Of a stretch of 64,000 bases of DNA, positions 27,178 to 35,081 are shown in pieces (within the stretch, counting starts at the first letter, position 1; every line of letters begins with the position of its first letter). The position numbers were made by a program, and so were the translations under genes. The notes under the pieces were generated by a model. The model saw nothing but the letters and a program-made list of their open reading frames with translations. It ran no database searches and had not been told where the DNA came from. The stretch comes from Streptomyces aurantiacus (GTDB lineage Bacteria; Actinomycetota; Actinomycetes; Streptomycetales; Streptomycetaceae): assembly GCF_027107535.1 (NCBI RefSeq), contig NZ_CP114283.1, forward strand, positions 3,100,001 through 3,164,000, given 5' to 3'.

Positions 27178-27975
27178 ATGAACCGCGACGCAACACTCCG
27201 AAGCGACGTCGTCTCCAGCCACTCGGTGGTGGGCGCCCCCTGCTGGGTCAGCCTGACGGCCCGCGACCAGCAGGCCGCCGAGGGCTTCTACCGGGCGGTG
27301 CTGGGCTGGCGGTTCCGGACGACCGCTCTGATGGACAGGTTCCGGGTCGCGTACGCGGACGGGGTGCCGGTCGCGGGTATCGCCGCCGTGGCCTCGATGT
27401 GGCAGATGGCTGTCGCCTGGACCCCCTACTTTGCCGTGGACAACGCCGACGAGGCGGTGGCCCGGGGGCAGGAACGGGGCGGTACGACAGCGGTCGGGCC
27501 GATCGGCTTCCCGCCCGGCCGGGCCGCCCTGCTGGCGGACCGCGACGGGGCCGTCTTCGGGGTCTGGGAGGGGCAGCTGGTGGCCGGCTGGGAGACCTGG
27601 CGCCGGGCCGCCCCCGCCTTCCTGAGGCTGCACACACGCAACGCCTTCGACGCCGCCATGTTCTACGGCGAGGTGCTGGAGTGGGCGACCTCGCGGCCCG
27701 GCTGCTGCGAGGTGCACTACGACGGGGACGAGGTCGTCCTGCGCAGCGACGGCGACGTGGTGGCCCGGATCCACTCCGGAGCGGTGGAGGCCGCTCCCGA
27801 CCCCACGATCCGGCCCCACTGGCAGATCCACTTCACGGTCGCCGACGTCGAAGCCTGTGTGCGTGCCGCGCTCGCCCACGGGGGCACGGTCCAGAGCGAG
27901 GTGTCCGTCACGGAGGCGGTGCTGCGCGATCCCGACGGGGCGCAGTTCACGGTGACGTCGAAGCCTCAACGATGA
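27178..27975 (+). CDS. VOC (glyoxalase-like) two-domain protein
   Basis: The 265-residue protein is a tandem of two vicinal-oxygen-chelate modules of about 120 residues each. It has ARDQQAAEGFYRAVLGWRF in the first and RNAFDAAMFYGEVLEWA in the second. Streptomyces proteins of this layout are annotated as glyoxalase/bleomycin-resistance-like and usually have no known substrate. The ATG at 27178 follows AGGAACGG; the frame is open further upstream. A sigma-B-like promoter lies in front, so the protein may protect against oxidative or osmotic stress. It stands alone. Confidence 0.82.
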   Translation: MNRDATLRSDVVSSHSVVGAPCWVSLTARDQQAAEGFYRAVLGWRFRTTALMDRFRVAYADGVPVAGIAAVASMWQMAVAWTPYFAVDNADEAVARGQERGGTTAVGPIGFPPGRAALLADRDGAVFGVWEGQLVAGWETWRRAAPAFLRLHTRNAFDAAMFYGEVLEWATSRPGCCEVHYDGDEVVLRSDGDVVARIHSGAVEAAPDPTIRPHWQIHFTVADVEACVRAALAHGGTVQSEVSVTEAVLRDPDGAQFTVTSKPQR

Positions 27976-28145
27976 GACCGCGCCACCAGAATGATTCACT
28001 CCGACTCAAAGGCGACTACTTGTGACCGGAAGTGACTGCTGGAGAACGCAGTTGGCTGCGAATTCAACGAAACCGCTTGCTCCCGCCCTGGCGTGGCACG
28101 TACATCTGTCCACGCAACAGTTGTGTTTCGGGGGGATGTTGGCAT

Positions 28146-29027
28146 ATGCAAGGTACGGTCGACGGTTTCAGTTATGGGATGGTCACGCCACTGACGGCTT
28201 ATGTCATGGCTTGTCTGGGAGCGGCTCTGGGGCTGCGCTGCGTCACCCGGTCCCTGGGTAACGACCGGTCGTGGAAACCGGGTTGGCTCGCGCTCGGGGC
28301 GGCGTCGATCGGCTGCGGCATCTGGACGATGCACTTCATCGCGATGATCGGCTTCCAGGTCGAGGAAAGCCGCATCAGGTATGACGTGGGGCTGACGATT
28401 CTCAGCCTCGCGGTGGCGATCGCCGTGGTGGCTCTGGGCGTGTTCGCCGTCGGATACCGGGGCGGGAACACGACGACCCTGATCATCGCGGGCGCCTTCA
28501 CCGGCCTCGGAGTCGCTGCCATGCACTACATAGGCATGGCGGCCATCCGCCTCAACGGCCGCCTGCAGTACGACGTCGGTACCGTGGCGCTCTCCGTCGT
28601 GATCGCCATCGTCGCCGCCACGGCCGCGCTCTGGGCCGCGGTCGCGATCCGCGGCTTCCTGACCAGCCTGGGTGCGAGCCTCGTCATGGGTGTGGCCGTG
28701 TCCGGCATGCACTACACGGGCATGGCGGCCGTCAGCGTGCATCTGCACGGGGCGACCGGCACGCCGGGGGACGGCGGTTCCGCGTACTCGCTCCTGCTGC
28801 CCATGCTCATCGGCCCGGTCCTCTTCCTGCTGCTCGCGGGAGTGGTCGTGATGTTCGACCCGATGCTCGTCCTCGGGGACAGCGACCGGAACCGGGCCAC
28901 GACCCGCGGTCGCACCGTGGCCCAGAGTACGGAGCGGCCCGCCCGCCCCGGGGCCCTGTTCGAGGCCCCGTCCGCCACGGATCGGCGCACGTACGAGTCA
29001 GGGGCGCCCGCCCGGCGCGGCTGGTGA
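28146..29027 (+). CDS. MHYT domain membrane sensor protein
   Basis: The 293-residue protein has seven hydrophobic segments and three MHYT-type motifs (TMHFIAM near residue 60, AMHYIGM near residue 127 and GMHYTGM near residue 190). These are proposed to bind copper and sense diatomic gases such as O2, CO or NO. Unlike YkoW-type proteins it has no GGDEF, EAL or kinase output; only a cytoplasmic tail of about 60 residues follows. The ATG at 28146 has GGGGGA upstream; an in-frame start 38 codons earlier would add a segment out of character. The 170 bp before it are relatively AT-rich. Confidence 0.85.
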   Translation: MQGTVDGFSYGMVTPLTAYVMACLGAALGLRCVTRSLGNDRSWKPGWLALGAASIGCGIWTMHFIAMIGFQVEESRIRYDVGLTILSLAVAIAVVALGVFAVGYRGGNTTTLIIAGAFTGLGVAAMHYIGMAAIRLNGRLQYDVGTVALSVVIAIVAATAALWAAVAIRGFLTSLGASLVMGVAVSGMHYTGMAAVSVHLHGATGTPGDGGSAYSLLLPMLIGPVLFLLLAGVVVMFDPMLVLGDSDRNRATTRGRTVAQSTERPARPGALFEAPSATDRRTYESGAPARRGW

Positions 29028-29054
29028 GCGAAGGCGCGGCCGCCGTCCGGCAGG

Positions 29055-29462
29055 TCAGCCCAGGCGGGGGATCTCGATCGCCGGGCAGCGGTCCATGACC
29101 ATGTCGAGGCCGGCCGCGCGGGTGCGCTCGTACGCGGCCTCGTCGATCACGCCGAGCTGGTACCAGACGGCCTTGGCGCCGATGGTGACGGCCTCGTCGG
29201 CGACGGCGACGGCGAGGTCGCTGTTGACGAACACATCGACGACGTCGACGTCGAAGGGGATCTCCTCCAGCGAGGCGTACCCCTTCTCCCCGTGGACCGT
29301 CTCGGCCTTCGGGTGGACCGGGACGACGCGCTTGCCGTAGCGCTGGAGCACTTCGGCGACGCCGTACGCGGCACGCCGTTCGTTCGAGGACAGGCCGACG
29401 ACCGCCCAGGTGTCGCCGAGCTCGGTGAGGATCTTGCGGACGGTTGCCGGGTCGCCGTACAC
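29055..29462 (-). CDS. CoA-binding (YccU-like) protein
   Basis: The 135-residue protein is a single Rossmann-like CoA-binding domain of the YccU/COG1832 family, related to the N-terminal domain of succinyl-CoA synthetase alpha subunits. It shows WAVVGLSSNERRAAYGVAEVL near residue 18, then VVPVHPKAE and VDVVDVFVNS. The function in the cell is not established. The GTG at 29462 was chosen because AGGAGG lies six bases upstream. It is divergent from the cobalamin transport locus across a region with a 30-bp perfect palindrome. Confidence 0.84.
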   Translation of the reverse strand: MYGDPATVRKILTELGDTWAVVGLSSNERRAAYGVAEVLQRYGKRVVPVHPKAETVHGEKGYASLEEIPFDVDVVDVFVNSDLAVAVADEAVTIGAKAVWYQLGVIDEAAYERTRAAGLDMVMDRCPAIEIPRLG

Positions 29463-29537
29463 GGTGGGCCTCCTGGGAGTGCGGGTGAGGGCTGCTGCGC
29501 CGGACAACAGCGGGCGCGGGGCGGTGATTCCCGGTGC

Positions 29538-29567
29538 CGGGCGTCGCCGCCCGGGCGGCGACGCCCG
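29538..29567. repeat. 30-bp perfect palindrome
   Basis: The bases from 29538 to 29567 read the same on both strands without mismatch. The centre is CCCGGG and the outer half runs from CGGGCGTCGCC. It lies about 75 bp upstream of the CoA-binding gene and about 105 bp upstream of the riboswitch. It could be a cruciform, an operator, or a terminator of unmapped transcripts. Confidence 0.7.
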
Positions 29568-29660
29568 CCCGGCCGCGGGGGAGTGGGCAGAGCGCCTGGC
29601 GTAGAACGTCCCCGGATCCGGGCCTCTCGCACCGCCGCGAGGCCGCGAAAGCCGCCGTGA

Positions 29661-29666
29661 TAGCTT
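29661..29666 (+). promoter_or_regulatory. -10 box of the cobalamin riboswitch transcript
   Basis: TAGCTT ends seven bases before the first pairing base of riboswitch helix P1 (29673), so transcription likely begins at the aptamer edge. Confidence 0.5.
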
Positions 29667-29672
29667 GCCGAG

Positions 29673-29830
29673 GCCAGTCGAACCCATGTACGTGGGTCAG
29701 GGAATCCGGTGGAAATCCGGAGCTGACGCGCAGCGGTGAGGGTGACGGGCGGGGCATCGGCCACTGGACCGGTATGACGGTCCGGGAAGGCGCCTCGTCC
29801 GGGTGAACCCGAGTCCGAAGACCTGCTGGC
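29673..29830 (+). ncRNA. Cobalamin riboswitch aptamer
   Basis: The region carries the class hallmarks. The core GGGAATCCGGTGGAAATCCGG is split by helices, followed by GCTGACGCGCAGCGGTGA, and the B12-box-like GAGTCCGAAGACCTGC (29811-29826) lies near the 3' end. Helix P1 can form between GCCAG (29673-29677) and CTGGC (29826-29830). It precedes a BtuF-type binding protein gene, so binding of adenosylcobalamin or another cobalamin should lower expression of the uptake operon. This is the established role of the family. Confidence 0.88.
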
Positions 29831-29872
29831 GGCCTCCGCGGTCCCTTGACGGCGGGGGAGCACCGTACGACC

Positions 29873-29914
29873 GGGCTCCGCGTTCGAGCCCTCGACGCCC
29901 GAGGAACTTCCGTG
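29873..29914 (+). promoter_or_regulatory. Putative expression platform sequestering the btuF ribosome binding site
   Basis: CCTCG (29890-29894) pairs with CGAGG (29900-29904), burying the GAGGAA Shine-Dalgarno of the GTG at 29912. An alternative hairpin GGGCTC / GAGCCC (29873-29878 / 29886-29891) uses the same CC bases and would free it. This fits translational control by the riboswitch. Confidence 0.5.
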
Positions 29915-30937
29915 CCCTTCGCACGTCTTGCCCGTCCTGCCGCCCTCGTCCTGTCCGGGGCCCTCCTGCTGACCGGTTGCGGTTCGCAAGGAACGCCGTC
30001 CGGCGCGGACTCCGGGGACACCGTCACCCTCGACAACTGCGGTGCGTCCGTCCGCGTCGGCTCACCGCCACGGCGGGCCGTCTCCCTCAACCAGGGCACC
30101 ACCGAGATCCTGCTGTCCCTCGGCCTCGCCGACCGCATGGCCGGCACCGCCACCTGGACCGATCCGGTGCTGAAGGGCCTGGAGAAGGCCAACGCGAAGG
30201 TGGAGCGGATCGCCGACAACAACCCCTCCTTCGAACGTGTCCTGGACGCCGACCCCGACTTCGTCGCCGCCTCGTTCGTGTCCACGCTCGGCAAGGGAGG
30301 CGTGGCCACCCGGCAGCAGTTCGACAGGCTCGGTGTCCCCACCTACGTCTCGCCCTCGGACTGCGAGGGCAAGGACAACGCGTCCGGCGGCGACGGCGCC
30401 CGTGAGCGGGCCCTCGACATCGGCACCGTCTACGGCGAAGTGCGCGACCTGGCCGAGGTGTTCGGCGTGGAGGCGCGGGGCGAGCGGCTCGTCGCCGACC
30501 TCAGGCAGCGGGTGAAGAAGGCCATCGCAGGGGTCGACGCGTCCGACGTCACCCTCCTCTACTGGTTCGCCAACTCCGACTCGCCCTACATGGCGGGCTG
30601 TTGCGGCGCGCCCGGCATCATCACCCGGGCCGTCGGCGCGAAGAACGTCTTCGACGACACCCACGACGAGTGGCCCCAGATCAACTGGGAGACGGTCGCC
30701 GACCGCGACCCCGACGTCCTGGTCATCGGTGACCTCACGCGCAGGTCGCAGACCGCCGAGTCCGCGAAGAAGAAGATCGAGTTCCTGGAGTCCGACCCGG
30801 TCACCAAGAACATGACCGCCGTCAGGAAGAAGCGGTACGTCCTGCTCAGCGGGCAGGCCCTGAACCCGACCATCCGCACGGTCGGGGGCATCGAGCAGGT
30901 CGCCTCCGCCCTGCGGGAGTTCGGGCTCGCCGGGTGA
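29912..30937 (+). CDS. btuF: Cobalamin ABC transporter substrate-binding lipoprotein
   Basis: The protein is about 341 residues and belongs to the BtuF/FhuD class III receptors, with two lobes joined by a long helix. It starts with a signal sequence whose lipobox LLTGC lies near residues 20-24, so it is tethered to the outer face of the membrane. The GTG at 29912 has GAGGAA upstream and places the signal sequence correctly. Cobalamin is inferred as ligand from the upstream riboswitch and the downstream FecCD permease and ATPase. Sequence alone would also allow a siderophore. It overlaps the permease gene by four bases. Confidence 0.85.
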   Translation: MPFARLARPAALVLSGALLLTGCGSQGTPSGADSGDTVTLDNCGASVRVGSPPRRAVSLNQGTTEILLSLGLADRMAGTATWTDPVLKGLEKANAKVERIADNNPSFERVLDADPDFVAASFVSTLGKGGVATRQQFDRLGVPTYVSPSDCEGKDNASGGDGARERALDIGTVYGEVRDLAEVFGVEARGERLVADLRQRVKKAIAGVDASDVTLLYWFANSDSPYMAGCCGAPGIITRAVGAKNVFDDTHDEWPQINWETVADRDPDVLVIGDLTRRSQTAESAKKKIEFLESDPVTKNMTAVRKKRYVLLSGQALNPTIRTVGGIEQVASALREFGLAG

Positions 30938-31950
30938 CGCGGCCGCGCCTGCTACTGCTCGTCGCGGCCGGTGCCGCGCTGCTCTGTGTGTCCGTCGCCG
31001 TGGCGATCACCATCGGCCCGGCGGACATCCGCGTCGGCGACGTGTGGTCCGCCGTTGCGGCCCATCTGGGGTTCGGAGCCACGGAACTGAGCCCCGTCCG
31101 CGACGGCATCGTCTGGGAGCTGCGTCTGCCGCGCACGCTCCTGGCGGCCGTGTGCGGAGCGGGACTCGCCGTGTGCGGCGCGGTGATGCAGTCCCTGCTG
31201 CGCAACCCGCTCGCCGACCCGTTCGTCCTCGGGGTGTCCTCGGGCGCCTCGACCGGCGCCGTCGTCGTGGTCGTGCTCGGAGTCGGCGGAGGCCTGGTCT
31301 CCGTCTCCGCGGGCGCGTTCCTGGGCGCGCTGCTCTCGTTCGGGCTCGTCCTGCTGCTGAGCCACACCCTGGGCGGTGCGACGGACCGCGTGGTGCTGAG
31401 CGGTGTCGCGGCGATGCAGCTCTTCTCCGCGCTCACCTCGTTCGTCGTGATGACGTCCGCCGACGCCGAGACCACCCGCGGGGTGCTGTTCTGGCTGCTC
31501 GGCTCGCTGAGCGGAGTCGGCTGGACCGACGTCTGGGTCTGCGGCGCGGTGCTCGGGGTCACCCTGCTGGTGTGCCTCGGGCACGCGCGCACGCTCGACG
31601 CGTTCGCCTTCGGCCAGGACGCCGCCGCGACGCTCGGCGTGTCCGTGGCCCGCACCCGTCTGGTGCTGCTGTGCGCCACGGCGCTTCTGACGGCCGCCCT
31701 GGTCAGCTCGGCGGGCGCGATCGGCTTCGTCGGGCTCGTGCTGCCGCACGCCGCACGGGCGTTGGTGGGCTCCGGGCACGCCAGGCTGCTGCCGGTCACC
31801 GCACTGGCCGGAGCGGTCTTCCTCGTGTGGGTCGACACCCTGGCCCGTACCGTCCTCGACCCCCAGGAGGTACCGGTGGGCGTGGTGACCTCGCTGATCG
31901 GCGTGCCGGTCTTCGTACTGGTGCTGTACCGGACGCGGAGGACGGGATGA
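30934..31950 (+). CDS. btuC: FecCD-family permease of the cobalamin importer
   Basis: The 338-residue protein is a BtuC/FhuB-type permease with about ten membrane helices. Visible features are LRLPRTLLAAVCGAGLAVCG near residue 65, the RNPLADPFVLGVSSGAS motif, and the GAIGFVGLVLPHAAR segment before the L-loop that docks the ATPase. The GTG overlaps the stop of the binding-protein gene as GTGA, so the two are coupled. It would form the import channel for cobalamin. Confidence 0.88.
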   Translation: MTRPRLLLLVAAGAALLCVSVAVAITIGPADIRVGDVWSAVAAHLGFGATELSPVRDGIVWELRLPRTLLAAVCGAGLAVCGAVMQSLLRNPLADPFVLGVSSGASTGAVVVVVLGVGGGLVSVSAGAFLGALLSFGLVLLLSHTLGGATDRVVLSGVAAMQLFSALTSFVVMTSADAETTRGVLFWLLGSLSGVGWTDVWVCGAVLGVTLLVCLGHARTLDAFAFGQDAAATLGVSVARTRLVLLCATALLTAALVSSAGAIGFVGLVLPHAARALVGSGHARLLPVTALAGAVFLVWVDTLARTVLDPQEVPVGVVTSLIGVPVFVLVLYRTRRTG

Positions 31951-32801
31951 CGACGGACAGTGCCAGGACCGCCGGGGCCACCAGGAGCACCGGACCCACG
32001 GAGGCCGCGCCGGACGAAGGGCTGCACGCCCACCGCGTGAGCCGCACCGCCGACAACCGGCTCATTCTCGACGGCGTCAGCATCACCCCCGCCAGGGGTG
32101 CCACCGTCGGCCTCCTCGGGCCGAACGGCTCAGGCAAATCCACCCTCCTGCGCCTCCTCGCCGGCGTCCTGGCCCCGGCGTCGGGAGTGGTCACGCTCGA
32201 CGGCAGCCCCCTCGCGGACCTGAGCCGCAGGGACATCGCGCGCCGGGTCGCCGTGGTCGAGCAACAGGTCGACACCCAGGTCGAGTTGAGTGTGCTGGAC
32301 GTCGTACGGCTCGGCCGCACCCCGCACCGCCGTGCCTGGACGCCCGCGTCCCCGGCGGACGAGGAAGCCGTGCGGGACGCCCTGGACCGCACCGGACTCA
32401 CCGGCCTCGCCCACCGCTCCTGGCACACCCTCTCCGGCGGCGAGCGCCAGCGCGTGCAGATCGCCCGCGCGCTCGCCCAGGAGCCCCGCGAGCTGCTCCT
32501 CGACGAACCGACCAACCACCTGGACATCCAGCACCAGCTCGACCTCCTGACCCTCGTCACCTCGCTCCCGGTCACCAGCGTCGTCGCCCTGCACGACCTC
32601 AACCTCGCGGCGATGTACTGCGACCAGCTCCTCGTCCTGCGCGAGGGACGCGTGGTGGCCGGCGGCACCCCGGGCGACGTCCTCACCGAGCAGCTCATCG
32701 CCGAGGTGTACGGCGTCCGGGCCGCGGTCACGCGCGAGGGCCCCGACGGCCGGGCGCACGTGCGTTTTTTGGGCACCGTGGGCCGGCCCGCGCCCCGATG
32801 A
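31947..32801 (+). CDS. btuD: ATP-binding protein of the cobalamin importer
   Basis: The protein is about 284 residues and is an ABC ATPase of the FepC/BtuD type. Walker A is GPNGSGKST near residue 58, the signature is LSGGERQRVQ near residue 160, Walker B is ELLLDEPTNHLD, and the H-loop is ALHDLNLA. The N terminus has 25 disordered residues. The ATG overlaps the permease stop (ATGA). The three genes make a complete class II importer unit under the riboswitch. A siderophore specificity cannot be fully excluded without the regulatory evidence. Confidence 0.88.
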   Translation: MTTDSARTAGATRSTGPTEAAPDEGLHAHRVSRTADNRLILDGVSITPARGATVGLLGPNGSGKSTLLRLLAGVLAPASGVVTLDGSPLADLSRRDIARRVAVVEQQVDTQVELSVLDVVRLGRTPHRRAWTPASPADEEAVRDALDRTGLTGLAHRSWHTLSGGERQRVQIARALAQEPRELLLDEPTNHLDIQHQLDLLTLVTSLPVTSVVALHDLNLAAMYCDQLLVLREGRVVAGGTPGDVLTEQLIAEVYGVRAAVTREGPDGRAHVRFLGTVGRPAPR

Positions 32802-32859
32802 CGCGGGAACGCGTGTCCGCCACGACGTCGGCATCCCTGCGCGCGGCCCCTCACGCGCC

Positions 32860-32865
32860 TACGCT
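32860..32865 (+). promoter_or_regulatory. -10 box of a leaderless transcript (CysS-like gene)
   Basis: TACGCT lies exactly six bases before the GTG at 32872 with no ribosome binding site, so leaderless translation is expected. Confidence 0.55.
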
Positions 32866-32871
32866 CAGCCC

Positions 32872-33693
32872 GTGCTGCGTATCACCGACGCCCGAACCGG
32901 CGACTCCGTCACCGCCGCCCCCGCCCGCCGGGGCCTGACCCGCGTCGAGGCCCATGTGCCACGCCCCGACACCACCGGCCTGCGGGTGCTCCTGATCGCC
33001 GACGTGCTCGTACGGGCCCTGGAGCTCAGCGGAACACCCGTCTGGACCGTCCTGACCGGCACGGAAGAGCGCGCGGAGCTCCGGGCCCGGGCCGCGGAGC
33101 TCGGCATCCGTCCGTTCGAGGACGAACGGGACAGTGGCTCCGGTCTGGGCGAGGCCCAGGTGCTGCGCGTACTCGGCCCGCCCGACCGGCCGGAGGGCAA
33201 CGATCCGGAAGGCGGCGAGCGGGAGAACGGCGAGCGGGAGAACGGCGAGTCGGTGGCCGGGGAACCGGTGGCCGGTGAGGCGGCGGGCGGTCTGCGCGTC
33301 GAGGTCGCCGGGGCAGAGGTCGAGCAGGGTGCGGCGCACGACGAGGAGAGCGCCTCGGCGCTGCGCCTCGCCCTGCTCGCACACCCCCGCGGCGAGACCC
33401 TGCGCATCGGCGCCGCGGACCTCGCGGCCGCGCAGGAGAACCTGAGACGCTGGCGGGACGCCGTCGCCACCTGGGCCACCCGGCCCTCCGGGCCCATCCC
33501 CGATCCCGTACGGGAACAGCTGCGCGCCGCCTGGGAGGACGACCTGGACGTGCCCGCCGTACTCGGTGTCCTGCGGAAGGTGGAGACGTCGGGGACGGTT
33601 CCCGACGGGGCCCGCTTCGAGACGTACGCCTACGCGGACCGGCTCCTCGGGCTGGAGCTCACCCGTGACATCGGCCGCGGGGCCCCGGCGTGA
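32872..33693 (+). CDS. Degenerate cysteinyl-tRNA synthetase/MshC-like protein
   Basis: The 273-residue protein is unlike a full CysS (about 460 residues) or MshC (about 410). Its segments follow the same order: LRITDARTG at the start, LRVLLIADVLVRALELSG near residue 40, SALRLALLAHPRGETLRIG near residue 163 and WEDDLDVPAVLGVLRKVE near residue 223. The catalytic HIGH and KMSKS motifs and the zinc ligands are absent. The middle carries an imperfect ENGER repeat (33214-33243). I infer a non-catalytic relic or a regulatory or tRNA-binding paralogue. It overlaps the phosphatase gene by four bases (GTGA). Confidence 0.6.
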   Translation: MLRITDARTGDSVTAAPARRGLTRVEAHVPRPDTTGLRVLLIADVLVRALELSGTPVWTVLTGTEERAELRARAAELGIRPFEDERDSGSGLGEAQVLRVLGPPDRPEGNDPEGGERENGERENGESVAGEPVAGEAAGGLRVEVAGAEVEQGAAHDEESASALRLALLAHPRGETLRIGAADLAAAQENLRRWRDAVATWATRPSGPIPDPVREQLRAAWEDDLDVPAVLGVLRKVETSGTVPDGARFETYAYADRLLGLELTRDIGRGAPA

Positions 33694-34238
33694 TCGCGCG
33701 CGCCGGAGCGGGCCCGCTGCGCCGTCTGATCATTCTGCGGCACGCCAAGTCCGCCTGGCCTGACGGCGTCACCGACCACGAGCGGCCGCTCGCACCGCGC
33801 GGGCGCCGGGACGCCCCGGCCGCCGGACGCGCCCTCACCGCCGCGGACTGCCTGCCGGAGCTCGCGTTCTGTTCCACCGCCGTGCGCGCCCGGCAGACCT
33901 GGGAGCTGACTGCCGCACAGTGGGGCACCCCTCCTCCCGTACGTCATGACGCGCGGCTGTACGGGGCCGACGTACCCGAGCTGCTGGAAGTGGTGCGCGA
34001 GGCACCCGCCGAGGCCAAGACCCTGCTGCTCATCGGGCACAACCCCGGCCTGGAGGACCTGGTGCTGACGCTGGCCGGCGACAGCCTCGACGACGCGCTC
34101 GACGACGTGCGTACGAAGTTCCCCACCTCGGCCATCGCGATCCTCGCCCGGCACGGCGGCTGGGAGTCGCTCGGCCCCGGTACCGCCCTGCTCACGGACA
34201 TGATCGTGCCGAGGGGAAGGAAGAAGGACGGCACGTAG
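33690..34238 (+). CDS. Histidine phosphatase SixA-like protein
   Basis: The 182-residue protein is a short branch-2 histidine phosphatase. It has the catalytic RHAKSAW (His near residue 18) and the second His in IGHNPGLEDL near residue 113. SixA in E. coli dephosphorylates phosphohistidine on signalling proteins, but Streptomyces homologues have no proven substrate. The GTG overlaps the stop of the CysS-like gene as GTGA, so the two form one transcript and may work together. The tail is basic. Confidence 0.83.
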   Translation: MIARAGAGPLRRLIILRHAKSAWPDGVTDHERPLAPRGRRDAPAAGRALTAADCLPELAFCSTAVRARQTWELTAAQWGTPPPVRHDARLYGADVPELLEVVREAPAEAKTLLLIGHNPGLEDLVLTLAGDSLDDALDDVRTKFPTSAIAILARHGGWESLGPGTALLTDMIVPRGRKKDGT

Positions 34239-34374
34239 ATCGAGGGGGAGGGGGAGCGGGAGGAGCCGGGGGTGTTGGGCGGTGAGGGCGGCGGGGCAGG
34301 GCTCGGCGGACCGCTGCCGCCCTCCTGGGACGGCGCCGCCCAGGCGACGGTCGCACGCGTGTGTTCCGCACGCA

Positions 34375-34380
34375 TACGCT
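34375..34380 (+). promoter_or_regulatory. -10 box of a leaderless transcript (YigZ)
   Basis: TACGCT lies exactly six bases before the ATG at 34387. There is no Shine-Dalgarno sequence. Confidence 0.55.
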
Positions 34381-34386
34381 GGTCCG

Positions 34387-35013
34387 ATGCAGGACGAGTA
34401 CCGCACGGTGGCCCGCGCAGGCGTGCACGAGATCGAGATCAACCGCTCCCGCTTCCTCTGCGCGCTGGCGCCGGCGGCCACCGAGCGGGAGGCCCAGGAC
34501 TTCGTCGCGGCCGTCCGCAGGGAGCACGCGGACGCGTCGCACCACTGCTTCGCGTACGTCATCGGCGCCGACGCCGCCGTGCAGAAGGCGAGCGACGACG
34601 GTGAACCGGGCGGCACCGCGGGCGCCCCGATGCTCCAGATGCTGCTGCGACGCGACATGCGCTACGTCGTCGCCGTCGTCACCCGCTACTACGGAGGCGT
34701 CAAACTCGGCGCGGGCGGACTCATCCGGGCCTACGGCGGCGCGGTGGGCGAGGCACTGGACACCTTGGGCACACTCACCCGCCGACGCTTTCGCCTCGTG
34801 ACCCTGACCGTCGACCACCAGCGGGCGGGCAAGGTGGAGAACGACCTGCGCTCGACCGGCCGCGACGTACGTGACGTGCGCTACGGGGAGGCCGTCACCA
34901 TCGAGATCGGGCTGCCGGACTCCGAAGTCGACGCCTTCCGCAGCTGGCTCGCCGACATCACGGCCGGGACAGCCGGGTTCGAACCGGGCGGAGAGGCGTA
35001 CGGGGACGCATAG
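34387..35013 (+). CDS. YigZ/IMPACT family protein
   Basis: The 208-residue protein has the UPF0029/IMPACT N-terminal domain (DDGEPGGTAGAPM near residue 74, and TRYYGGVKLGAGGLIRAY near residue 100) followed by a C-terminal DUF1949-like ferredoxin fold. The family is linked to translation quality control and ribosome binding in other organisms, but the biochemical role is not settled. It appears to be leaderless. It is monocistronic, with a 148-bp gap from the phosphatase gene that is purine-rich and gene-free. Confidence 0.87.
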   Translation: MQDEYRTVARAGVHEIEINRSRFLCALAPAATEREAQDFVAAVRREHADASHHCFAYVIGADAAVQKASDDGEPGGTAGAPMLQMLLRRDMRYVVAVVTRYYGGVKLGAGGLIRAYGGAVGEALDTLGTLTRRRFRLVTLTVDHQRAGKVENDLRSTGRDVRDVRYGEAVTIEIGLPDSEVDAFRSWLADITAGTAGFEPGGEAYGDA

Positions 35014-35081
35014 GCCGCACATCGGGCCGATACGGGAGTAGCCGCCCGTGATGTCCGACCCGGCCGTTAGTCTCGGGGATC

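Noticed and set aside
33214-33243. 15-bp tandem duplication inside the CysS-like gene
   Set aside because: It is in frame, encodes two GERENG units and looks like simple slippage; it is not a mobile or CRISPR repeat.
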